Shown: positions 42,821 to 52,397, counted from the first letter of the stretch. The stretch: 61,199 bases of DNA from an uncultured Ruminococcus sp. (GCA_902768825.1 CACXMR010000008.1:1-61199); one strand, 5' to 3'. The notes: a model not told the origin generated them from the letters alone. Numbers and translations are program-made.

Positions 42821-42929
42821 AATATGGCAGCACGAGAAAAGCACGGATCGACTGCCATATTTGGGACGCCGGACGGCTCCGCACAGCATAATGTGTCAGC
42901 AGCCTGGGGTTCCCCGGTGCGACCCGTGC
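42821..42929 (+). promoter_or_regulatory. Structured RNA spacer between tip adhesin and major pilin genes
   Basis: AATATGGCAG (42821-42830) and CTGCCATATT (42852-42861) form a perfect 10-bp stem. Its loop contains GCACGGATCG (42841-42850), which can pair at nine of ten positions with CGACCCGTGC (42920-42929), giving a pseudoknot or an alternative fold. Between them GGCT...AGCC encloses CACA-GCATAA-TGTG. The element ends about 16 bases before the GGAGG of the major pilin gene. I do not recognise it as a known riboswitch class. Confidence 0.5.
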
Positions 42930-42960
42930 GAAATTACAAACAAAATGGAGGTTATTTAAG

Positions 42961-44703
42961 ATGAAGAAAACATTTAAGAGTGCAGGAATCGCAGTGCTTT
43001 CTATGGCAATGCTTCTGTCAATGGGCGCAATGGCAATGCCGGCATCGGCTGCAGCTCTTCCCACAGGATCAAAGATCACCATAAACGGTGCTACCGGTAC
43101 TTACAACGTGTATAAGGTAGCGTCATCTGCAAGAAATGGCAGCGGCACGGTGGTTTACACGATCAATACTGCCTTTCAGAGTGTTCTGAGTGTTCAGGGC
43201 GACAACGGTGGTTATGTGTTTGTAAATGCAGGCATAGTTGGCAACACAGCAAAGAAGCTCAGCACTCTGGAATCCTACAGTGCTGATGTCGAGAAGGTAG
43301 CCGAGAAGCTTATGGATTTAGCTACTACTCCTGACGCAACAGTTGAGGTCAAAGAGGGCACAGGCGTGTTGGATCTTACAGGCGCCAACCTGGGTTCAGG
43401 CTACTACCTCATCATAGGTTCCACAGCTGGCAAGACCCAGCCTATCCTTGTTGACGTAGTTGAGAACGAGGACACTACGAGTACGGCTGCTGTAACAAAG
43501 ACTGTAAAGGTCAAGTATACAGAGGTTCCTTTCGTCAAGGCCATCACTGCAATCAACAATGTAAACGGCACTGATAATGAGATCGGCACGGATGCAGGCG
43601 GCAATGTCGGCGGCACAGGTATTGCTGGTATCGGCGCTAAGGTCACCTATCAGCTGAGCACAGAGTTCCCTGAGTATGACGAAGGCATTGTTGCTTCAAA
43701 GACACTCACCGATCATTTCACGATCACTGATATCCCTGAGGATTCAATTGTGATCGACAATGATACAGTAGAAGTTACTGTCAAGGATGGCGGAACAAAA
43801 ATTGACGATGGCACTCTCGTAGCAAGCACCGGCAAGTATACTGTTACCACAGGTATAAAGGAAGCTACTCTTGATAGAAAGTTCAAGGCAGAAAACAAGG
43901 ACGATTTTGTAACTACTGTCACTACCGACGGCACAGGCTTCCAGATCGTATTTGACGATGAGTTCGTTCTGAATAACCCCGGCAAGAAGGTCTATGTTAC
44001 TTTCGATGCGGTAGTGTCTCAGGATGCTGATATCGTATATGACGACAAGGCTGACGATTCAAACGACAACGGTGCAACTCTTTCCTACAGCAACAACTAC
44101 TTCACCGGCAAGGGCAGCGTAGAATATGACGATTCCACAGGCAAGCCCAAGAAGGATGAGGATTTCCCCAACGATGAGGACAAGCCCAGCAACAAGACAA
44201 AGGTCATCGAAGACGACGCAATGGTTTACTGCACACTTGTTACCGCTAACAAGATAAACACTGATAACGAGGCTCTCCCGGGCGCAACCTTCGAGCTTTA
44301 TGAAGGCAATTCCACAGCAGGCACACTTATCGCTACTTTAGGTGATACTGAAGCAGTTTCTGACTTTACCTTCAAGGGTCTTGCATCCGGCACATATACC
44401 CTCCATGAGAAGACCGCTCCTAAAGGTTACACAACCTCTGAGGATATCACCTTTACTATCGCAGCTGATGATACCAACAATAAGTACACAAACAGCTTCA
44501 CCTTCACAAGCAATACTGCAGGTGTGGCTTTCAACGGCACCAACGGCAACAACCTGACTGTCATTGACTATCCCAAGCAGGAGCTCCCCGGCACAGGCGG
44601 CATCGGCACATATCTCTTCACCATCGGCGGTGCAGCTATGGTTCTGCTTGCAGGCGTTCTCTTTGTTATCTACATGAAGAAGAGAGAGACAGAAGAGGAC
44701 TGA
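42961..44703 (+). CDS. Major pilin subunit (isopeptide-forming fimbrial protein, LPXTG)
   Basis: A 580-residue pilin. The signal peptide ends near ASA (residue about 31). An N-terminal pilin domain contains YNVYKV. The D2-type domain opens with VPFVKAI, preceded by TVKVKYTEV, where one lysine may serve as the inter-subunit linking residue in place of the canonical VYPK. The C-terminal SpaA-like domain has the E-box YTLHEKTAPKGY (about 479-490), which forms an internal isopeptide bond. The sorting motif is LPGTG at 542-546, followed by a helix and KKRETEED. A strong terminator directly after the gene suggests it is made in excess over the sortases. GGAGG lies 8-10 bases before the ATG. Confidence 0.9.
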   Translation: MKKTFKSAGIAVLSMAMLLSMGAMAMPASAAALPTGSKITINGATGTYNVYKVASSARNGSGTVVYTINTAFQSVLSVQGDNGGYVFVNAGIVGNTAKKLSTLESYSADVEKVAEKLMDLATTPDATVEVKEGTGVLDLTGANLGSGYYLIIGSTAGKTQPILVDVVENEDTTSTAAVTKTVKVKYTEVPFVKAITAINNVNGTDNEIGTDAGGNVGGTGIAGIGAKVTYQLSTEFPEYDEGIVASKTLTDHFTITDIPEDSIVIDNDTVEVTVKDGGTKIDDGTLVASTGKYTVTTGIKEATLDRKFKAENKDDFVTTVTTDGTGFQIVFDDEFVLNNPGKKVYVTFDAVVSQDADIVYDDKADDSNDNGATLSYSNNYFTGKGSVEYDDSTGKPKKDEDFPNDEDKPSNKTKVIEDDAMVYCTLVTANKINTDNEALPGATFELYEGNSTAGTLIATLGDTEAVSDFTFKGLASGTYTLHEKTAPKGYTTSEDITFTIAADDTNNKYTNSFTFTSNTAGVAFNGTNGNNLTVIDYPKQELPGTGGIGTYLFTIGGAAMVLLAGVLFVIYMKKRETEED

Positions 44704-44727
44704 TCTCATTAACTAAATAACTGTGAT

Positions 44728-44752
44728 CTGCTCCCTTCGGGGAGCAGGTTTT
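44728..44752 (+). terminator. Attenuating terminator after the major pilin gene
   Basis: CTGCTCCC (44728-44735) pairs perfectly with GGGAGCAG (44740-44747) around a TTCG tetraloop, followed by GTTTT. Partial read-through is needed to express the sortases that follow. Confidence 0.8.
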
Positions 44753-44793
44753 CCAAAGAGCTTGGAAGCTTATCCGAGCTCTTCGGAAAGCCA

Positions 44794-45726
44794 ATGAAAG
44801 GATCATCAGATTTGAAATTATCCCGAAAAAAACATATATTGATCCTGTCGGTCATCGGCGTGGTATATTTCTTTGGAGTGGCTGCTGTCATCTATCCTAT
44901 GCTGGGAAATATCTACACCATGAGCAGCTCAGGCAGCGTCATCCGCTCCTACGAGGAAAGTGTCGGAGAAATGCCGGAGGCTGAAAAGGATGACAGGCTT
45001 ATAAATGCGATAAAATATAATCAGGATATTGCAAATGGCATTTATGGTGACGGACTGGAAGGCTCACTGTGTGACGAAAACGGCATCATGTGCTATGTTG
45101 ATATCCCAAAGCTTGATATATATATTCCCGTTTATTCAGGTGCGCAGCCGAGTGCGCTGGAAAAGGGCTGCGGCTGGGTGATGAATACATCACTTCCGGT
45201 TGGCGGCGAAAGCACCCACTGCGTCATATCTGCCCATACGGGGATTCCCACGGCGAAGATGTTCTCTCAGCTTGACAGGTCAGAATTGGGGGATATGTTT
45301 TATATCCATGTCCTCGATATGGTGCTTGCCTACAAGGTGGACAGCATCGTTACGGTTCTGCCGGAGGAAACAGAATATCTTGAGATAATCGACGGCGAGG
45401 ATCACTGTACTCTGCTGACCTGCACGCCCTATGGCATCAATGACCACAGGCTCCTTGTAAGGGGCGTGAGGGTCGATGACAGCGCCCCAAGCGTGAGCAG
45501 CGAGGAAGGAGCTTCCGGTGCATTGGTCTCAAGGGACAGCGCAGGCGTGAAGGAGGATATGCAGGGACAGATAATCCGCAGCATTGTCTTGATAGTAGTT
45601 ATCGTTGTGGCGGCGGTAGTGATATTTGCGGGCTTCTGTATCTGGCTGTCTATGCCCCTTAAAAAGAAAGCTCCTGCAAGGCCTTCGGCAAGGGAGAATG
45701 GCCATGGGGACACTGATAAGGAATAG
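44794..45726 (+). CDS. Class C (pilin-polymerising) sortase, first copy
   Basis: A 310-residue membrane transpeptidase that joins pilins. An N-terminal membrane helix (residues about 13-36) and a second, C-terminal helix (about 260-283) bracket the catalytic domain, as in class C. The active site is complete: H148 in SAHTG, C210 in LLTCTPYG and R219 in DHRLLVRG. The region before the domain, where class C enzymes usually carry a DPW/DPF lid, reads YGDGLEGSLCDENGIM and lacks it. The ATG at 44794 has GGAAAG close by; a TTG at 44812 with AAAGGA upstream is a plausible alternative start. Confidence 0.9.
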   Translation: MKGSSDLKLSRKKHILILSVIGVVYFFGVAAVIYPMLGNIYTMSSSGSVIRSYEESVGEMPEAEKDDRLINAIKYNQDIANGIYGDGLEGSLCDENGIMCYVDIPKLDIYIPVYSGAQPSALEKGCGWVMNTSLPVGGESTHCVISAHTGIPTAKMFSQLDRSELGDMFYIHVLDMVLAYKVDSIVTVLPEETEYLEIIDGEDHCTLLTCTPYGINDHRLLVRGVRVDDSAPSVSSEEGASGALVSRDSAGVKEDMQGQIIRSIVLIVVIVVAAVVIFAGFCIWLSMPLKKKAPARPSARENGHGDTDKE

Positions 45727-45746
45727 CTTTGGTCCGGAGGAAAAGG

Positions 45747-46763
45747 ATGGCAAAGAAAAAAGGTAAATTCAGAAGAAGGCTTCCCCTTGTGGGAATATTT
45801 GTGCTGCTGATAGCAGGGATATGCTTTTTTATGTATCCCATATTGAGCAGCTGGATAGCAGATAATTCCGCACAGGCTGTAATCAGGCAATATGATGAGC
45901 AGGTGCAGAAGATCGGTGATGAAGCGATAAACAGGCTTGCAGCACAGGCAGATGAGTATAATAAGGCTCTTGCAAAAAAACAGACCAACAAGGTCTCAGT
46001 GTTTTCCTATAACGAGATGCTCTCGGTAACGGATGCGCTCGGTTATATAGAGATACCCAAGATCGGGGTCTACACACCCATATATCACGGACTTGGGAAC
46101 GTGGAGCTCCAGAAGGGCATAGGCCACATGGAGGGCACGTCTCTGCCGGTTGGGGGCGAAAGCACCCACTCAGTGCTGGCGGGACATACAGGACTTCCCG
46201 GCTCCAAGCTTTTTACCGATATTGATACCCTTACAGAGGGCGATGTATTCTATATCCACGTTCTTGACAGGGTTTTGAAATATCGTGTGGATAGGATAAG
46301 GACGGTGCTTCCCAACAATTCGGATAACATCGAGATCATTGATGGGGAGGATCATGTCACACTCGTTACCTGTACTCCCTATGGCATCAACGATCACCGG
46401 CTCCTTGTGAGGGGCACGAGAGTTTCTTACAAGCTCCCCGCACAGGAGGCTGTATCGGATCCTACTGTAAGCCCGGGAACTGAAACTCAGGTCAGCACTA
46501 TCAAGAACGAAAAGGATGTGTCCGGTGTACAGGAGGCAGGAGACCATTCCTACAGCATTGAGGATGAGAATAAGATCGTTTTGCCTGTCAGAACCATCAT
46601 CTGGTATATCGCAACGGGGGTTATCGCAGTTGTGATAGTGGGTATCCTTCTTATATTGTTGTTACCAAGCAAGCATAAAAAACACAAGGCCAAGGATAAG
46701 GCTCAGGTCCGGACGGACGAAAATGATAATGCCGGCGATAAACCGACAGATCTGGAGGATTGA
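45747..46763 (+). CDS. Class C (pilin-polymerising) sortase, second copy
   Basis: A 338-residue sortase similar to the one before it (shared blocks SLPVGGESTH, IIDGEDH and CTPYGINDHRLLVRG). Active-site residues are H147 (GHTG), C209 and R218. N-terminal (about 14-34) and C-terminal (about 283-304) membrane helices are present. The lid region reads KVSVFSYNEMLSVTDALGYIEIPKI, again without a DP-aromatic motif. It starts 20 bases after the first sortase, with GGAGG upstream, and the next gene starts 5 bases after its stop. One of the two enzymes may attach the basal or tip subunit while the other builds the shaft. Confidence 0.92.
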   Translation: MAKKKGKFRRRLPLVGIFVLLIAGICFFMYPILSSWIADNSAQAVIRQYDEQVQKIGDEAINRLAAQADEYNKALAKKQTNKVSVFSYNEMLSVTDALGYIEIPKIGVYTPIYHGLGNVELQKGIGHMEGTSLPVGGESTHSVLAGHTGLPGSKLFTDIDTLTEGDVFYIHVLDRVLKYRVDRIRTVLPNNSDNIEIIDGEDHVTLVTCTPYGINDHRLLVRGTRVSYKLPAQEAVSDPTVSPGTETQVSTIKNEKDVSGVQEAGDHSYSIEDENKIVLPVRTIIWYIATGVIAVVIVGILLILLLPSKHKKHKAKDKAQVRTDENDNAGDKPTDLED

Positions 46764-46768
46764 TCATT

Positions 46769-47821
46769 ATGAAGAAAAGATATTCAGGCGGTATCATTGC
46801 TATGATGTTGATGGTCTGCATACTGTGCATGAATACGTTTGCCTCAGCAGTGACCCTAAGGTCTGATAACGGGGGCGATAAGGGCTCTGTGTGCATCAAT
46901 GTGGCTGATTTTGCAAAGGGTACAGTGATCGCTGTCTGCAACGTCGGCACCTATGAGGACGGCGCCTATGTGCTTTTTGATGGATTTAAGGACTGCGGTG
47001 CGGATCTGACCGATATCAAGGAGGCCTCAAAGTCACAGGCGGCGGCTGCTGCCCTTGCTGAGAGAGCGGTCAGCGCTGACAATGGCATTATGGCCACAGT
47101 GATCGAGGAAGACGGCAAGGCTTACTTCAGCGACCTGGTTGCAGAGAACAGTCTCTATGTTTTCTTCCAGCTTGATAACGGCGATGTGGTCAGAATCAGC
47201 CCTATGCTGATTGTGCTTCCTTACTACGATGATAACTATGAGCCTGTAACGGATGTGGTCATCGATGCAAAGTATGAGGATGTCCGTGTCAAGGAAAAGA
47301 AAGGCGCTGTAATACTCAATAAGGTATCGCCAAGCGGAGAGCCGCTTGAGGGTGCTGAGTTCCGCTTTGAAGAGAGCGTTGGCGATGATGAGTCCGAGGG
47401 CACCTGGAATGTGATATCTTCTTCCCTCACCACTGACAAAAACGGTCAGATCGTCGTAAGAGACCTTCCCTTCGGGACATACCGCTTTGTGGAGACAAAG
47501 GCTCCTGCAGGATATGTCCTTTCCAATGAGATGATCGTAGTGGTAATTGAAAAAGAGGGCACAGTTAAGCTTTCGGGCAAGTATATCCCCGATGATGGCG
47601 AACCCTACGAGGTCTATTTCGAGAACAGTCCTGAGGAGAGCAGCGAGCCCCCCTCAGAGCCTGAGTCTTCAAAGCCTGAGTCTTCAAAGCCAAAGCCCAG
47701 TGAGCCTCCTACCCACACAGGTGAAGACATCACAAAGTTCATCGTTATAGGATGCGTTGTGGGCGGTTCTCTTGTGGTCGTGATAATCCTTGTTGTGATC
47801 ACAAGCAAGAGGAAAAAGTGA
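46769..47821 (+). CDS. Minor (probably basal) pilin with SpaA-like domain
   Basis: A 350-residue exported protein. The signal peptide ends near ASA (residue about 27). An N-terminal domain (about 30-165) is followed by a SpaA/Cna-B-like domain with the E-box RFVETKAPAGYVL (about 233-245). A Pro/Ser/Glu-rich wall-spanning segment with a SKPESSKP pattern (about 290-313) follows, and then an unusual sorting motif PTHTG, a membrane helix and a KRKK tail. The proline-rich stretch before the sorting signal is typical of basal pilins that are anchored to the wall. GGAGG is 10 bases before the ATG at 46769. It ends the locus before a strong terminator. Confidence 0.85.
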   Translation: MKKRYSGGIIAMMLMVCILCMNTFASAVTLRSDNGGDKGSVCINVADFAKGTVIAVCNVGTYEDGAYVLFDGFKDCGADLTDIKEASKSQAAAAALAERAVSADNGIMATVIEEDGKAYFSDLVAENSLYVFFQLDNGDVVRISPMLIVLPYYDDNYEPVTDVVIDAKYEDVRVKEKKGAVILNKVSPSGEPLEGAEFRFEESVGDDESEGTWNVISSSLTTDKNGQIVVRDLPFGTYRFVETKAPAGYVLSNEMIVVVIEKEGTVKLSGKYIPDDGEPYEVYFENSPEESSEPPSEPESSKPESSKPKPSEPPTHTGEDITKFIVIGCVVGGSLVVVIILVVITSKRKK

Positions 47822-47832
47822 TAAATGAATTG

Positions 47833-47865
47833 ATGCGGGTACCGCTTGGTATCCGCATTGTTTTT
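47833..47865 (+). terminator. Terminator of the pilus locus
   Basis: ATGCGGGTACC (47833-47843) pairs with GGTATCCGCAT (47848-47858) with one G-T pair, followed by TGTTTTT. It lies between the basal pilin gene and the methyltransferase gene. Confidence 0.88.
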
Positions 47866-47880
47866 GCAGGAAGTGAAATT

Positions 47881-48945
47881 ATGGACAGGGATATATGGCA
47901 AAAGCTGCAAACCACCTCAAGCCCCATAATCATTTACGGCACAGGCAATGGTGCGGACAAGGTGCTGGACGAAATGGCAAAAAGGGGCATTTCTCCCGCC
48001 GGGATAATGGCAAGTGATGATTTTGTAAGAGGTCAGAGGTTCAGGGGCTACACAGTAAAAAGTCTCTCCGACCATCTCCGGGTCATAGACGACCCTGTAA
48101 TAATAATTGCCTTTGGCACCCAGAGGAGAGAGGTAATGGACAATATCCTGTCTCTTGCCGGAAGGTATAGGGTGCTATGCGCCGATGTGCCGGTCTACGG
48201 TGGGGATATTTTTGACCGGAGCTACTGCGATGAGCATTATGATGAGATCGTCAGGCTAAGGAATATCCTTGCAGATGAGCAGTCTGTAAGGGTGCTTGAC
48301 GGCATAATTGATTTCCGGCTCAGCGGTGAGCTTCCGGCACTGACGGATATTTTTTCGGGCAAGGACGAGGCCTTTGGCGAAATTCTGAGGCTTGGCGCTC
48401 ACGAAAGCTATCTTGATCTCGGTGCCTACCGGGGCGACACCATAGCGGAATTTCTTAACTATTCAGGGGGCAGCTATGAGCACATAACAGCCCTGGAGCC
48501 GGATATCAGGACATACAAAAAGCTGCGGGAATATGCTTCCGGCTTTCCGGATACCCAGCTTTTCAATATGGGCATCTGGTCAAAGGACTGCGATCTCATT
48601 CTCTCTTCGTCCCTGGGCAGGGGCTCATCATTGGCTGCAGGCACTGACTCGGCTTCCAGATCCCAGTCTCAGTCCCTGGCTGTTACCTGCATTGACACGC
48701 TCTATAAGCGGCGTGTGCTGACTTATCTCAAAATGGATGTAGAGGGTGCTGAGGAGCAGGCTTTGCTCGGAGGTGCCGGAGTAATTGCCCGGGACAGACC
48801 AAAGCTCAATATCGCACTCTATCACCGCACAGGAGATTTCTTCAGGCTCCCGCTGCTCATTCACAGCATTGCGCCGGAATATAAGCTCTATCTTCGTCAG
48901 CATCCCCACATTCCTGACTGGGACCTTAATCTCTATGCCGTATAA
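47881..48945 (+). CDS. FkbM family methyltransferase
   Basis: A 354-residue protein with two parts. Residues about 15-125 form a Rossmann-like region (PIIIYGTGNGADKVLDEM) of the type found on polysaccharide and glycan enzymes. Residues about 170-340 are an FkbM-type SAM methyltransferase, with YLDLGAYRGDTIAEF as the SAM loop and LKMDVEGAEEQALLGG as the hallmark motif. FkbM enzymes O-methylate sugars and polyketides, so a surface-glycan role is plausible but unproven. GGAAGTG precedes the ATG. It is separated from the pilus genes by a strong terminator, although read-through or shared regulation is possible. Confidence 0.85.
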   Translation: MDRDIWQKLQTTSSPIIIYGTGNGADKVLDEMAKRGISPAGIMASDDFVRGQRFRGYTVKSLSDHLRVIDDPVIIIAFGTQRREVMDNILSLAGRYRVLCADVPVYGGDIFDRSYCDEHYDEIVRLRNILADEQSVRVLDGIIDFRLSGELPALTDIFSGKDEAFGEILRLGAHESYLDLGAYRGDTIAEFLNYSGGSYEHITALEPDIRTYKKLREYASGFPDTQLFNMGIWSKDCDLILSSSLGRGSSLAAGTDSASRSQSQSLAVTCIDTLYKRRVLTYLKMDVEGAEEQALLGGAGVIARDRPKLNIALYHRTGDFFRLPLLIHSIAPEYKLYLRQHPHIPDWDLNLYAV

Positions 48946-48951
48946 ACGAAA

Positions 48952-48985
48952 AAGGACTGGCCTGATTTGGACCAGTCCTTGATTT
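48952..48985. terminator. Bidirectional terminator between the FkbM gene and glnS
   Basis: AAGGACTGG (48952-48960) pairs perfectly with CCAGTCCTT (48972-48980). Short T tracts lie on both strands. Confidence 0.75.
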
Positions 48986-49017
48986 ATAATTCAAATGCGG
49001 GTGCAGAGGCGGCATTA

Positions 49018-50718
49018 TCAGCTGCGGGACTTTTCACCCTTTTTGAAGCCGTCCTTAAGGGAAACGGCTCTGTTGAATATCAGATGCTCGGGTGTGCTGT
49101 CCTTATCGGCGCAGAAATAACCCAGACGCATAAACTGATAGCGGGAGGATGGCTCTGCCTTGGCAATAAACGGTTCAGCCTTACAGCCATCGAGGATAAC
49201 CAGGCTCTCAGGATTGATGTAATCCAGGAAGTTCTTTCCGCCCACGTCCGGCTCGGGGTCAGTAAACAGGTTATCATAGAGCCTTACCTCAGCATCCAGG
49301 CAGTTGTTAGCGTCAACCCAATGGATAGTGCCCCTGACCTTCCTGCCGTCGGGAGTATCTCCGCCTCTTGTAGCAGGGTCATACTCTGCGTAGACCTCAG
49401 TGACCTTGCCGCTTTCGTCCTTTTTGCAGCCTGTGCATTTCACGATGTATGCGGACTTGAGACGAACCTCGTTTCCGGGATAAAGCCTGTTGTAGCCCTT
49501 TATCTTTTCCTCAATGAAGTCATCAGCCTCAATGAAGCACTCCCTTGTGAAGGTGATGGTTCTCATGCCGTCCTCAGGACGGTTGGGATTGTTCTCTATT
49601 TCAAAGGTCTCGGTCTGACCCTCAGGATAGTTTGTGATGATGAGCCTTACAGGTCTGATAACCGTCATTACACGCTGAGCGTTGAGGTTAAGATCCTCTC
49701 TCAGGCAGTGCTCAAGGAAGCCATAGTCAACCACGCTGTTGGTCTTGGCAACGCCTATGCGCTCACAGAAATTGCGGATAGCTGCGGGAGTATAGCCCCT
49801 TCTTCTCAGCCCGCAGAGGGTGGGCATACGGGGATCATCCCAGCCGGATACGAAGTTATCCTCCACCAGCTGACGGAGCTTTCTCTTGCTCATAACAGTG
49901 TTGTTGATGCCCAGACGTGCAAACTCGATCTGTCTCGGTACGCAGGGAACCGAGGTGTTGTTTATTACCCAGTCATAGAGAGGTCTGTGATCCTCAAACT
50001 CCAGGGTGCACAGGGAATGGGTGATGCCCTCGATAGCGTCCTCGATGGGGTGAGCAAAGTCATACATGGGATAGATGCACCATTTGTCACCTGTCCTGTG
50101 GTGACGGATCCGGTTTATGCGGTAGATAACAGGGTCACGCATATTAAAGTTGCCGCTGTTAAGGTCTATTTTTGCTCTCAGGGTCATGCTGCCGTCCTCA
50201 AACTCACCGTTTTTCATGCGTTCAAAGAGGTCAAGACTTTCTTCTATGGGTCTGTCACGATAGGGGCTTACTGCCGGGTGAGTCAGGTCGCCGCGGTTCT
50301 GTCTCATCTCATCAGGGGTAAGCTGGCAGACATAGGCAAGCCCCTTCCTGATAAGCTCAACGGCATATCCATACATCTGATCGAAATAATCAGACGCAAA
50401 ATAAAACCTGTCATCCCACTTGAAGCCCAGCCATGAGATATCCTCCTTAATGGCATCAACATATTCCACGTCCTCCTTTGTAGGATTGGTGTCGTCCATT
50501 CTGAGGTTGCACATACCGCCGAACCTCTCAGCCATGCCAAAATCTACGCAGATAGCCTTTGCGTGACCGATGTGCATATAGCCGTTGGGCTCAGGAGGAA
50601 AGCGGGTGTGGACCGTCTTGCCCTCATATTTGCCTCCCTCTGCGATATCCTCTTTTATAAAGTCAAATATAAAGTTGCCTGCGGCAGCTTCGGTTGTGTT
50701 TTTGGTTTCCTCTGCCAT
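49018..50718 (-). CDS. glnS: Glutamine--tRNA ligase
   Basis: A class I synthetase of 566 residues that charges tRNA-Gln directly. The N-terminal catalytic domain has [17 protein letters not shown] (HIGH at 49-52) and the KMSKS-equivalent VMSKRKL. The C-terminal anticodon-binding beta-barrels are present. GlnRS is uncommon in Firmicutes, most of which use GatCAB amidation of Glu-tRNA-Gln, so its presence is notable. AAAGGAGAG is 7-8 bases before the ATG. It begins 17 bases after gltX and is in the same transcript. A 489-codon open frame on the opposite strand is a shadow of this gene. Confidence 0.96.
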   Translation of the reverse strand: MAEETKNTTEAAAGNFIFDFIKEDIAEGGKYEGKTVHTRFPPEPNGYMHIGHAKAICVDFGMAERFGGMCNLRMDDTNPTKEDVEYVDAIKEDISWLGFKWDDRFYFASDYFDQMYGYAVELIRKGLAYVCQLTPDEMRQNRGDLTHPAVSPYRDRPIEESLDLFERMKNGEFEDGSMTLRAKIDLNSGNFNMRDPVIYRINRIRHHRTGDKWCIYPMYDFAHPIEDAIEGITHSLCTLEFEDHRPLYDWVINNTSVPCVPRQIEFARLGINNTVMSKRKLRQLVEDNFVSGWDDPRMPTLCGLRRRGYTPAAIRNFCERIGVAKTNSVVDYGFLEHCLREDLNLNAQRVMTVIRPVRLIITNYPEGQTETFEIENNPNRPEDGMRTITFTRECFIEADDFIEEKIKGYNRLYPGNEVRLKSAYIVKCTGCKKDESGKVTEVYAEYDPATRGGDTPDGRKVRGTIHWVDANNCLDAEVRLYDNLFTDPEPDVGGKNFLDYINPESLVILDGCKAEPFIAKAEPSSRYQFMRLGYFCADKDSTPEHLIFNRAVSLKDGFKKGEKSRS

Positions 50719-50735
50719 TTCTTTCTCTCCTTTTG

Positions 50736-52193
50736 TTAGCTCAGTTTTTCAAGACCCTTATAAAGCCTGCGGAGAGACTCTTCTCTTCCGAGGATGTCAA
50801 GTATCTCCACTGCGCCGCCGGGAGTTACGCTCATTCCGGAGGCAGCGATCCTTACGGGCCACATGGCTGTGCCGTTCTTCACCCCAAGCTCTACAGCCAG
50901 ACCAATAAGGCAGTCGTGTATGGAATCGTGATCCCATTTCTCCAGAGCCTCAAGAGCATTGATGCCTTCCTTGAGCAGTGAGGGCGAGTTTTCCAGGGTG
51001 GTCTTGCTCTTCTTGTTCACAAACAGCGAAGCATCATATTCCGGCTGCTCTGCAAAGAATGCAATCTTTTCGGGGATCTCTGTCAGCCTGACGGTTCTCT
51101 GCTGCAGGATGGACGCAAGCTTTATCCTGTCAAGCTGCATATCGCCCAGAGCCTTTCTGAAATATGGCTCTGCAGCAGCAGCAAATGCCTCAACGGTCAT
51201 TGCCTTGATGTATTCACTGTTGAACCAGTCCAGCTTGTCATAGTCAAACACGGCGGGGGATTTGCTTATGCCGTCGATGGAGAAGCTTTCCACCAGCTCC
51301 TGCAGGGTAAACATTTCCCTGTTGTCCTTGGGGGCCCAGCCTAAAAGGGCGATGTAGTTGATGATGGCTTCCGGCAGATAACCGGCGGCTACAAGATCCT
51401 CAAAGCTTGTGGCGCCGTGTCTCTTAGAGAGCTTTGACACGGTTCCGTCATCGTTTTTGCCCATGATGAGGGGCAGGTGGATATAGGTGGGTATCTTCCA
51501 GCCAAAGGCTTCATAGAGCAGGTTATACTTAGGAGTAGAGGAAAGATACTCGCTTCCTCTGACCACATGGGTGATGTTCATTGTATGGTCGTCGATCACG
51601 TTTGCAAAATTATAGGTCGGGAAGCCGTCTGCCTTGATGAGAATCTGATCCTGCAGCTCGCTGTTTTCAACGGTGATAGACCCATAAACGGCGTCCTCAA
51701 AGGTGGTAGAGCCTTCAAGGGGCATTTTTTGACGGATAACGTAGGGCATCCCTGCATCGAGATTCCTCTGCACTTCCTCTGCCGGGAGATCACGGCAGTG
51801 CCTGTCATAGCCTGCTCCCGGCTCGTCTGAGCTTTCACGGAGCATATCAAGTCTTTCCTTTGTGCAGAAGCAGTAATAAGCCTGACCTTTTTCGATCAGC
51901 TTCTTTGCATAGGGGAGATACATATCCTTCCTCTCGCTCTGGACATAAGGACCATAATCGCCGCCGATGTCGGGTCCCTCATCGTGGATAAGCCCTGCTC
52001 TGCGCATGGTGTTATAGATTATATCCACAGCGCCCTCTACCTTGCGCTCCTGGTCGGTATCCTCGATCCTCAGCACAAAGGTGCCGCCGAGGGATTTGGC
52101 AACGAGATATTCATACAGTGCCGTGCGGAGATTTCCCACGTGCATAAAGCCCGTAGGACTGGGAGCAAATCTTGTTCTTACATTTGTTGACAT
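50736..52193 (-). CDS. gltX: Glutamate--tRNA ligase
   Basis: A class I synthetase of 485 residues. The N-terminus [26 protein letters not shown] carries the HIGH-equivalent HVGN (18-21), and KLSKRHGAT is the KMSKS-equivalent. The C-terminal helical anticodon-binding domain is complete. It is the first gene of a gltX-glnS pair with its own promoter upstream. With a dedicated GlnRS next to it, this enzyme could be specific for tRNA-Glu rather than mischarging tRNA-Gln. Confidence 0.96.
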   Translation of the reverse strand: MSTNVRTRFAPSPTGFMHVGNLRTALYEYLVAKSLGGTFVLRIEDTDQERKVEGAVDIIYNTMRRAGLIHDEGPDIGGDYGPYVQSERKDMYLPYAKKLIEKGQAYYCFCTKERLDMLRESSDEPGAGYDRHCRDLPAEEVQRNLDAGMPYVIRQKMPLEGSTTFEDAVYGSITVENSELQDQILIKADGFPTYNFANVIDDHTMNITHVVRGSEYLSSTPKYNLLYEAFGWKIPTYIHLPLIMGKNDDGTVSKLSKRHGATSFEDLVAAGYLPEAIINYIALLGWAPKDNREMFTLQELVESFSIDGISKSPAVFDYDKLDWFNSEYIKAMTVEAFAAAAEPYFRKALGDMQLDRIKLASILQQRTVRLTEIPEKIAFFAEQPEYDASLFVNKKSKTTLENSPSLLKEGINALEALEKWDHDSIHDCLIGLAVELGVKNGTAMWPVRIAASGMSVTPGGAVEILDILGREESLRRLYKGLEKLS

Positions 52194-52281
52194 TGTGATC
52201 CATCCTTTTCCTCAAAAGACCGTTTGCCGGGAGTCACGCATTGTTTTACGGTCTGTTTTGGCGTGTTTTATCTATCCTTTT

Positions 52282-52309
52282 ATTATATCAAATAATGCAT
52301 GATAGTCAA
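52282..52309 (-). promoter_or_regulatory. Promoter of gltX-glnS
   Basis: On the minus strand TTGACT (52309-52304) and TATAAT (52287-52282) are 16 bases apart. Confidence 0.7.
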
Positions 52310-52368
52310 CAAAAAAATGAAAAAAACAGCCCTCATCCGTGCAAATGCTTATATATTCCAAATCATTA

Positions 52369-52397
52369 TTGACAATTATTTAGCTGAATTATATAAT
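52369..52397 (+). promoter_or_regulatory. Consensus promoter of the SseB-like gene
   Basis: TTGACA (52369-52374) and TATAAT (52392-52397), both perfect, are separated by 17 bases, about 55 bases before the start codon. Confidence 0.85.

Noticed and set aside
48967-50436. 489-codon open frame on the plus strand
   Set aside because: It lies entirely antisense to glnS, whose motifs and length are complete; no ribosome site or family match.
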